DNA of 15,440 nucleotides. Origin: Chloroflexota bacterium. Lineage in GTDB: Bacteria > Chloroflexota > Anaerolineae > CG2-30-64-16. The notes beneath the pieces are model-generated. The model was not told the DNA's origin. It was given only the letters and a program-made list of their open reading frames with translations, and ran no database searches. The stretch spans positions 1 through 15,440 of the forward strand of contig JAKPQT010000669.1 of NCBI GenBank assembly GCA_029555885.1, in the 5' to 3' direction. This document shows positions 11,417-15,440 of this stretch, in pieces; position 1 is the first letter of the stretch, and each line of letters opens with the position of its first letter. Position numbers and translations under genes: made by a program.

Positions 11417-11449
11417 GCGGGGAGACGCATCGCGAATGCGTCTCCCCGC
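11417..11449 (+). repeat. 14-bp perfect hairpin after the peptidase gene
   Basis: Arms 11417-11430 and 11436-11449 are perfectly complementary around a 5-nt loop, 34 nt after the peptidase stop. Position and strength suit an end-of-transcript structure, but no T-run follows. It is a candidate terminator or 3'-stabilising stem. Confidence 0.65.
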
Positions 11450-11519
11450 TCCCCTGCGGGTGGGTCTTTGATCGAGCCCCGCACGGGTGCTAGCTCCTCT
11501 AGACCAGTCCCCGGCACTT

Positions 11520-11548
11520 TTGCCCATGCCTTGGTTACGGGATATAAT
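11520..11548 (+). promoter_or_regulatory. Sigma70-type promoter of aspS
   Basis: TTGCCC (11520-11525), a 17-nt spacer and a perfect TATAAT (11543-11548). Transcription would start near 11555, about 38 nt before the ATG. The leader is too short for a T-box, and no T-box core motif is visible. Confidence 0.75.
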
Positions 11549-11592
11549 CCGCTCTTGACCTGCTAACCCAGCCCTTATGAGTGGAGTTCCCC

Positions 11593-13353
11593 ATGCACAA
11601 ATCCATCAACTGCGGAGACTTGCGCCTGGAGCACGCCGGGCAGACCGTGACCCTGGCCGGGTGGGTTCACCGCCGCCGCGACCACGGTGCGCTCATCTTC
11701 CTGGATATCCGTGACCGGTCGGGCATCGTCCAGGTGACGTGCGACGCGCAGGGCGCCGCGGCAGCGCACGAGATCCTCAACACGGTGCGCAACGAATACG
11801 TGGTTCAGGTGACGGGCGTGGTCCGGCCGCGGCCTGAGGGCCTGGCGAATGCGAACCTGCCCACGGGCGATATCGAGGTGCTGGCGACGGGCGCCGCGAT
11901 CCTCAATGAGGCGCGCACCACGCCGTTCTACATCAACGAGGACTCAGATGTGGACGAGGCGAAGCGGCTGAAGTACCGCTACCTTGACCTCCGCCGGCCG
12001 GCCGTCCAGCGCAACATCATCCTGCGCCACAACGTCGTCAAGACGATTCGAGACTACATGGCGGGGCAGGGCTTCATGGAAATCGAGACGCCCATGCTCA
12101 TCAAGACGACGCCGGAAGGTGCGCGCGACTATGTCGTGCCCAGCCGCGTGCATCCGGGCGAGTTCTACGCGCTGCCGCAGTCGCCGCAGCAGCTCAAGCA
12201 GTTGTTAATGGTCGCTGGCTTTGAGCGGTATTTCCAGATTGCGCGCTGCTTCCGTGACGAGGACCTGCGCGCGGACCGCCAGCCCGAGTTCACGCAGCTC
12301 GACGTCGAGATGTCCTTCATCGAGCGCGAGGACATCATGGGCGTTATCGAGCCGCTCTACATCCAGCTTATCGAGCAGTGGGGCAGCAAGCCCATTCTTC
12401 GCAAGCCGTTCCCCGTGCTGACCTACGCGGAAGCGATGGCGAAATACGGCTCCGACAAGCCGGACCTGCGCTTCGGCATGGAGTTCGTGGACCTGAGCGA
12501 TTTGCTGCGCGAGAGCGGGTTCGGCGTCTTCTCCGGCGCGGTTGCCGCGGGCGGGCAGGTCAAGGCGGTCGTCGCGCCTGGGGCCGCGGCCTACAGCCGT
12601 AAGCAGCTTGATGACCTGGCCGAGGTCGCGAAGCGCGGGGGCGCCAAAGGGCTCGTGTCCATTGCGTACCGGGAGGAAGGGCCGCGCGCGTCTGCGAAGG
12701 CCCTGACCGAGGGCGAACTGGCTGCCATCGCGCAGGCCGCGCACGCCGGAACCGGCGACCTGGTGCTCATCGTGGCAGATGCCAGCGCGGGTGTCGTGGC
12801 GAGGAGCCTGGGCGAGCTGCGGCTGCACCTGGGCCGGCAATTGGGGTTGGTGCAGGGCGACGTGCATGCGCTGTGCTGGGTGGTCGAGTTCCCGCTGCTG
12901 GAGTGGAGCGCGGATGAGCAGCGTTGGACCGCCATGCATCACCCGTTCACATCTGCGATGGACGAGGACTGGGACCTGCTGGAGAGCGACCCGGGCCGCG
13001 TGCGTGCGAAGGCGTACGACCTGGTGATGGACGGCTGGGAGGTCGGCGGCGGCAGCATCCGGATCCACCGCCGTGAGCGCCAGTCCGCGATGTTCCGGGC
13101 GCTGGGCATCGGCCCGGAGGAAGCGGAGGAAAAGTTCGGCCACCTGCTCGAAGCGTTCGAGTATGGCGCGCCCCCGCACGGCGGCATTGCGACGGGCATC
13201 GACCGCACTGTCGCCATCCTGGCCGGCACGCCGAGCATCCGCGAGGTCATCGCGTTTCCTAAGACCGCGTCCGCGACCGACCTGATGTTCCGCTCGCCGT
13301 CGCCCATCTCCCCCGCGCAGCTCCGCGAGCTGCACCTGGCCGTGATGGCCTAA
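11593..13353 (+). CDS. aspS: Aspartyl-tRNA synthetase, bacterial type
   Basis: Charges tRNA-Asp (and possibly tRNA-Asn) with aspartate in the cytoplasm. It has 586 residues, the normal length for a bacterial AspRS. The N-terminal OB fold binds the anticodon (about 1-105, with [10 protein letters not shown] at 23-32). The class II catalytic core follows, with the ETP signature of motif 1, motif 2 around [16 protein letters not shown] (R221) and motif 3 GIDRTVAIL (R538). The bacterial GAD insertion domain lies at about 300-415. I chose ATG 11593 because GGAG (11583-11586) lies 6 nt upstream; the in-frame GTG at 11581 overlaps that site. H31 and G83 resemble the residues associated with relaxed, non-discriminating AspRS (see findings). 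It has its own promoter and is convergent with the DinB-family gene. Confidence 0.97.
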   Translation: MHKSINCGDLRLEHAGQTVTLAGWVHRRRDHGALIFLDIRDRSGIVQVTCDAQGAAAAHEILNTVRNEYVVQVTGVVRPRPEGLANANLPTGDIEVLATGAAILNEARTTPFYINEDSDVDEAKRLKYRYLDLRRPAVQRNIILRHNVVKTIRDYMAGQGFMEIETPMLIKTTPEGARDYVVPSRVHPGEFYALPQSPQQLKQLLMVAGFERYFQIARCFRDEDLRADRQPEFTQLDVEMSFIEREDIMGVIEPLYIQLIEQWGSKPILRKPFPVLTYAEAMAKYGSDKPDLRFGMEFVDLSDLLRESGFGVFSGAVAAGGQVKAVVAPGAAAYSRKQLDDLAEVAKRGGAKGLVSIAYREEGPRASAKALTEGELAAIAQAAHAGTGDLVLIVADASAGVVARSLGELRLHLGRQLGLVQGDVHALCWVVEFPLLEWSADEQRWTAMHHPFTSAMDEDWDLLESDPGRVRAKAYDLVMDGWEVGGGSIRIHRRERQSAMFRALGIGPEEAEEKFGHLLEAFEYGAPPHGGIATGIDRTVAILAGTPSIREVIAFPKTASATDLMFRSPSPISPAQLRELHLAVMA

Positions 13354-13365
13354 GGGGCGCGAGGA

Positions 13366-13455
13366 ATAGAACGCAGATAAACGCTGATTGGACTGATCTA
13401 TATGATTCTGTTTCTGATCTGTAAATCAGTTCGATCAGCGTCATCAGCGTTCTAT
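13366..13455. repeat. Imperfect long inverted repeat (GAACGCTGAT family) between convergent genes
   Basis: Left arm about 13366-13397 and right arm 13425-13455 are complementary over about 31 positions with a few mismatches and one bulge, around a 27-nt AT-rich centre. Outer ends read ATAGAACGC and GCGTTCTAT. It fills the aspS/DinB gap and reaches the first base of the DinB-family stop codon. It may act as a bidirectional transcription barrier and belongs with the element at 15342-15384. Confidence 0.8.
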
Positions 13456-13949
13456 CATCTCTCCCGCAGATACACGATGAAGTCGAGATCGCCCGGCGAC
13501 GCGCCGTGGGCCGTCAGCAGGAGAGCCACCTCCGAGCGATGCTGCGTCCCGTGGTTCACCGCCTGGAAGAGCGCCTGCCAGAGGGGATGTTCGAACGGCA
13601 CGCCCTGCGTCGTCCGGTATCGCATGGTCTCTTGCAGCGCCTCGTCCGTCAGCGCCGCCAGGTAGCCTCGCATGCGCGCCTCTTCTTCGTGCCACTGCTC
13701 CGTCAGAATCTCCAGCGTGGCATAATCGGCCTCTGCCAACGGCCCGGTGGGCGATACGCGTTCCTGGCAGCGGATGCGCCAGTTGCGCTCCGCCGAGAGG
13801 GCGTGGACCAGCGTCGCGCGGATGCTGCCCTGGCCCGTGACCAGCGGCGTGGCGAACTGCTCTGGCGTCAACTGCTGTGCAGCCCGGAGCACCCGGTCCC
13901 GCGCCCAGTAGGTGTAGTCGTAAAGTGTCAGGATATCGGTCTGGTTCAT
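13455..13949 (-). CDS. DinB-family protein (putative metal-dependent four-helix-bundle enzyme)
   Basis: A 164-residue protein with no signal peptide. Its start fits the DinB/YfiT-like superfamily: a first helix with LYDYTYWARDRVL, H49 on the second helix (LVHALSAERNWR) and the paired histidines H133 and H137 in VNHGTQHRSEVA on a late helix. These three His form the usual metal triad. Members include thiol-dependent S-transferases and many damage- or stress-linked proteins of unknown activity, so no reaction can be assigned. The ATG at 13949 has AGGAGG (13960-13955) 5 nt upstream. A longer in-frame reading from 14300 would run through the 6S RNA gene and is rejected. The stop codon touches the inverted repeat shared with the aspS 3' side. 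Confidence 0.88.
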   Translation of the reverse strand: MNQTDILTLYDYTYWARDRVLRAAQQLTPEQFATPLVTGQGSIRATLVHALSAERNWRIRCQERVSPTGPLAEADYATLEILTEQWHEEEARMRGYLAALTDEALQETMRYRTTQGVPFEHPLWQALFQAVNHGTQHRSEVALLLTAHGASPGDLDFIVYLRER

Positions 13950-13967
13950 GACGGCCTCCTGGGCCGC

Positions 13968-13973
13968 ATTGTA
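13968..13973 (-). promoter_or_regulatory. Possible -10 element of the DinB-family gene
   Basis: TACAAT on the minus strand (13973-13968), 18 nt upstream of the ATG, matches five of six consensus bases. No convincing -35 is found at 16-18 nt. The resulting leader would be only about 12 nt and would just include the ribosome site, so this is a weak call. Confidence 0.3.
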
Positions 13974-14070
13974 CGTTGCGCGCGGTGAATCGGCCAGTCC
14001 GGGAGTGCCCCAATTGATCTGAAGCCTCGACTCCGACTGTGGTCTGCTGCCCTGAGGCGTTTTCCGGGTT

Positions 14071-14099
14071 TTGCATCCCGCGCAGACCTGTGCTATTAT
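14071..14099 (+). promoter_or_regulatory. Promoter of the 6S RNA gene
   Basis: TTGCAT (14071-14076), 17 nt, then TATTAT (14094-14099), preceded by TGTGC. The predicted start near 14106 coincides with the expected 5' end of the 6S closing stem. Confidence 0.75.
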
Positions 14100-14106
14100 C
14101 GAATTG

Positions 14107-14325
14107 TAGTACCCTGCGGTGCTCGTGATGTTCCAAAAGCGTTTTGAGCCAACATGAAAACTTAGGGAGCCGAGTCTCGGTCGTGAACGCAATAGCTGCG
14201 CAAGCCCACGTGCGCAAGCACCCACGGCAAGCGTATTAGCAAAGCAGGAGCGATCGGCGAGGCACCCACCTGCGTAAGCAGGTTCAAAACAATTGAGCAC
14301 ACGGCACAGCGGGGGCTGCGGTTAG
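14107..14325 (+). ncRNA. ssrS: 6S RNA
   Basis: 6S RNA binds sigma70-RNA polymerase holoenzyme by mimicking an open promoter and tunes transcription in stationary phase. Motifs appear in the order and spacing of the family: 5' strand CCTGCGGTGCTCGTGATG (14113-14130), TTTTGAGCCAAC (14142-14153), GGGAGCCGAG and CTCGGTC nearby, then on the 3' strand GGCACCCACCTG, a short hairpin with CAGGTTCAA, and CACACGGCACAGCGGGG. The last segment pairs with the 5' strand to close the long hairpin. Size is about 220 nt, near the usual 180-220. It is flanked by its own promoter and an intrinsic terminator. Exact ends are estimated. It is the only plausible content of the long gap between the DinB-family and MBL-fold genes. 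Confidence 0.88.
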
Positions 14326-14330
14326 CATAG

Positions 14331-14360
14331 ACCGCCGGGGTTTTTCCCGGCGGTTTTTTT
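14331..14360 (+). terminator. Intrinsic terminator of the 6S RNA transcript
   Basis: A 9-bp perfect GC-rich stem, ACCGCCGGG (14331-14339) with CCCGGCGGT (14346-14354), a GTTTTT loop and then six more T. It is the only textbook Rho-independent terminator in the window. Confidence 0.92.
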
Positions 14361-14395
14361 GCGCACATGGTTCAGGCTTGTCTCGCACAAAACCC

Positions 14396-14425
14396 TTGAC
14401 ACGGGCCTTAACGCTGTGCTATGCT
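14396..14425 (+). promoter_or_regulatory. Sigma70-type promoter of the MBL-fold gene
   Basis: TTGACA (14396-14401), an 18-nt spacer and TATGCT (14420-14425), preceded by TGTGC. The -10 and early transcribed bases nearly match those of the promoter at 7017-7045. Transcription would begin near 14432, about 57 nt before the TTG start. Confidence 0.75.
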
Positions 14426-14453
14426 TGCCCCGGATTTGGGTTTAGAAGCCGGC

Positions 14454-14492
14454 ATGAGTCAGGCCGATATTGTTCCCCGAGGATTTCGTTGA
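14454..14492 (+). CDS. Possible 12-codon leader peptide
   Basis: After the predicted transcription start, an ATG at 14454 opens 12 codons ending in TGA at 14490-14492. That TGA overlaps the TTG start of the next gene by two bases (TTGA). Only a weak AGAAG precedes it. It could couple translation to the next gene or be chance; there is no sequence family to support it. Confidence 0.25.
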   Translation: MSQADIVPRGFR

Positions 14493-15397
14493 AGCGCGAT
14501 CGCATCTCAGAAGGCGTATACGTATTCACCAGCGGCTTGTATGCCGAGGTCACCGCCACGGTCATCTTCACGGATGAAGGCGCGGTGTTGGTGGACACGC
14601 TGCCCTTCCCCCAGGAAACCCGGCAGATTCGCGAATTCGTCAATCAGCGGCGCACGTCAGTTGCGTATGTCGTGAATTCGCATTCGCATGCAGACCACAT
14701 CTACGGAACCTACCTCTTTCCTGAGGCCGTCGTGGTGGCGCACTACCAGTGTCGCCGCCTGATGGAGCGCTATGCCGAGGCCGCGCTGCGCCAGGCAAAG
14801 GAGCAGACCCCGCAACTGGCCGACGTGCAGATACGCTATCCCGAGCTGCTCTTCAATGATGCCATGACGCTGCGCATCGGCGGCAAGACCGTCGAACTCA
14901 ACTACTCGCCCGGCCACAACCGCGATGTCATCACCGTCCACGTGGTCGAGGACCGGCTGATGATTGCCAGCGACACGGTCATGCCTGTGCCCTACATCGT
15001 CGGTGGCGACCTGGACGACCTGGTGCTCTCGCTGCAGGCCATCAAGAATAAAAGCCTGGAGAATTTGGTTCAGGGGCACGGAGAAGTGCTGCTGCGGGGC
15101 GAGATCGAAGAGACGCTCGACGCCAGCATCACCTATCTCAGGACCGTCGACCGGCTCGTACGTGAGCGCATCGCCCGCGGCGTCCCCCGTACGGGCATCC
15201 TGGATATCACCATCGAGGAGTGCGGACTCTCGCGCATCCCTCTCGGCGGGCTGGTGCAGAAGCTTCACCACGCCAACCTGTTGACCCTCTATGACGCCTA
15301 CCGCTCAGGCATCAAGACGCGGCGCGCAGCAGCCAACCAACAGAACGCTGATGTGCCAACCGCAGGTTGGTACATCAGCGTTCTATTAGCTCCCTGA
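14489..15397 (+). CDS. Metallo-beta-lactamase-fold hydrolase
   Basis: A 302-residue MBL-fold protein with no signal peptide. Metal ligands are all visible: H65, H67, D69 and H70 in HSHADH, H143 in PGHNRD, D162 in ASDTV and H197 in QGHGE. This fits a dinuclear-metal hydrolase of the glyoxalase II/quinoprotein-relay-like type, acting on a small thioester, lactone or phosphoester; the substrate cannot be told. A helical part of about 70 residues follows the last ligand. I chose TTG 14489 because GAGGA (14479-14483) lies 5 nt upstream and the first beta strand starts right after. Longer in-frame readings would begin upstream of the promoter -10. The last 18 or so codons are formed by the inverted repeat at 15342-15384, so the C-terminal tail is not ancestral to the fold. 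Confidence 0.85.
   Translation: MKRDRISEGVYVFTSGLYAEVTATVIFTDEGAVLVDTLPFPQETRQIREFVNQRRTSVAYVVNSHSHADHIYGTYLFPEAVVVAHYQCRRLMERYAEAALRQAKEQTPQLADVQIRYPELLFNDAMTLRIGGKTVELNYSPGHNRDVITVHVVEDRLMIASDTVMPVPYIVGGDLDDLVLSLQAIKNKSLENLVQGHGEVLLRGEIEETLDASITYLRTVDRLVRERIARGVPRTGILDITIEECGLSRIPLGGLVQKLHHANLLTLYDAYRSGIKTRRAAANQQNADVPTAGWYISVLLAP
15342..15384. repeat. 20-bp inverted repeat (GAACGCTGAT family) inside the MBL gene 3' end
   Basis: Arms 15342-15361 and 15365-15384 are complementary except for one position, around a GCA loop. Outer ends AGAACGCTGATG and CATCAGCGTTCT match the ends of the element at 13366-13455. It is translated as part of the MBL-fold protein and ends 11 bases before its stop codon. 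It may also terminate transcription, but no T-run follows. Confidence 0.85.
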
Positions 15398-15398
15398 A

Positions 15399-15440
15399 CT
15401 AGAGTCTTCCTCCATCCGCGCGCGCGTCGAACAGCGATTT
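15399..15440 (-). other. Possible 3' end of a minus-strand gene at the right edge
   Basis: Two minus-strand frames are open to the edge: one ends at a TAG (15401-15399) after 13 codons, another at a TAA (15388-15386) with an acidic, Ser-rich end MEEDSSSGS. A convergent gene would suit the adjacent inverted repeat. With about 40 bases visible, neither frame can be confirmed. Confidence 0.2.

Noticed and set aside
11383..11592. T-box or other riboswitch ahead of aspS
   Set aside because: The predicted transcript start near 11555 leaves too little leader, and no T-box consensus is visible upstream. The hairpin at 11417-11449 belongs to the end of the peptidase gene.
13366..13455. CRISPR repeat or mobile element end
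   Set aside because: There are only two arms in inverted orientation, no direct repeat-spacer periodicity and no transposase gene. It is better described as an inverted repeat.
13950..14300. N-terminal extension of the DinB-family protein to 14300
   Set aside because: The extension would be antisense to the 6S RNA and has no family similarity. ATG 13949 has AGGAGG at ideal spacing and begins the first DinB helix.
14378..14488. MBL-fold protein starting at 14378
   Set aside because: That start lies upstream of the promoter -10 at 14420-14425, and the added residues are not part of the fold.

Overview
The window is GC-rich DNA from a bacterium that I infer to be a member of the Chloroflexota (Anaerolineae-like). 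The inference rests on base composition, on an exported M6 peptidase carrying tandem DUF11 repeats, on a death-like/effector-associated type helical domain of the kind common in Chloroflexota and Cyanobacteria, and on long palindromes placed between genes. No gene here proves the taxonomy by itself. It looks like ordinary chromosome: there is no transposase, integrase, phage gene, CRISPR array or tRNA.

Layout. A minus-strand Era/Der-type GTPase runs off the left edge (1-427) and starts at a TTG. A divergent promoter then drives lacZ (GH2 beta-galactosidase, 651-4127), followed by a second putative beta-galactosidase-type glycosidase with a DUF5597-like C-terminus (4208-5809). A 46-bp perfect palindrome separates that gene from a convergent minus-strand NDP-sugar epimerase/dehydratase-like SDR (5876-6856). 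A 348-base intergenic region (6857-7204) holds divergent promoters. Next comes an exported pair: a lipoprotein (7205-7786) and a secreted M6 (immune inhibitor A-like) metallopeptidase with five DUF11 repeats (7801-11382). aspS (11593-13353) has its own promoter and is convergent with a DinB-family protein (13455-13949, minus). The gap 13950-14488 is not empty: it carries a convincing 6S RNA gene (ssrS) with its own promoter and intrinsic terminator. After it comes a promoter and a TTG-started metallo-beta-lactamase-fold hydrolase (14489-15397).

How the genes relate. The two glycosidases form a plausible cytoplasmic galactoside-degrading unit; no transporter or regulator for it is in the window. 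The lipoprotein and peptidase form a plausible co-transcribed extracellular unit. The remaining genes are independent, each with its own promoter.

The most unusual items are (1) an insertion of about 108 residues in the C-terminal beta-sandwich of LacZ that resembles a bacterial death-like/effector-associated helical domain; (2) a set of intergenic palindromes hugging gene 3' ends, two sharing the core GAACGCTGAT and one supplying the C-terminal codons of the MBL-fold protein; (3) a shared promoter style with TGTGCTAT or TGTACTAT at the -10 element; and (4) AspRS residues H31/G83, which suggest a non-discriminating enzyme. I did not find a clearly new multi-gene system.
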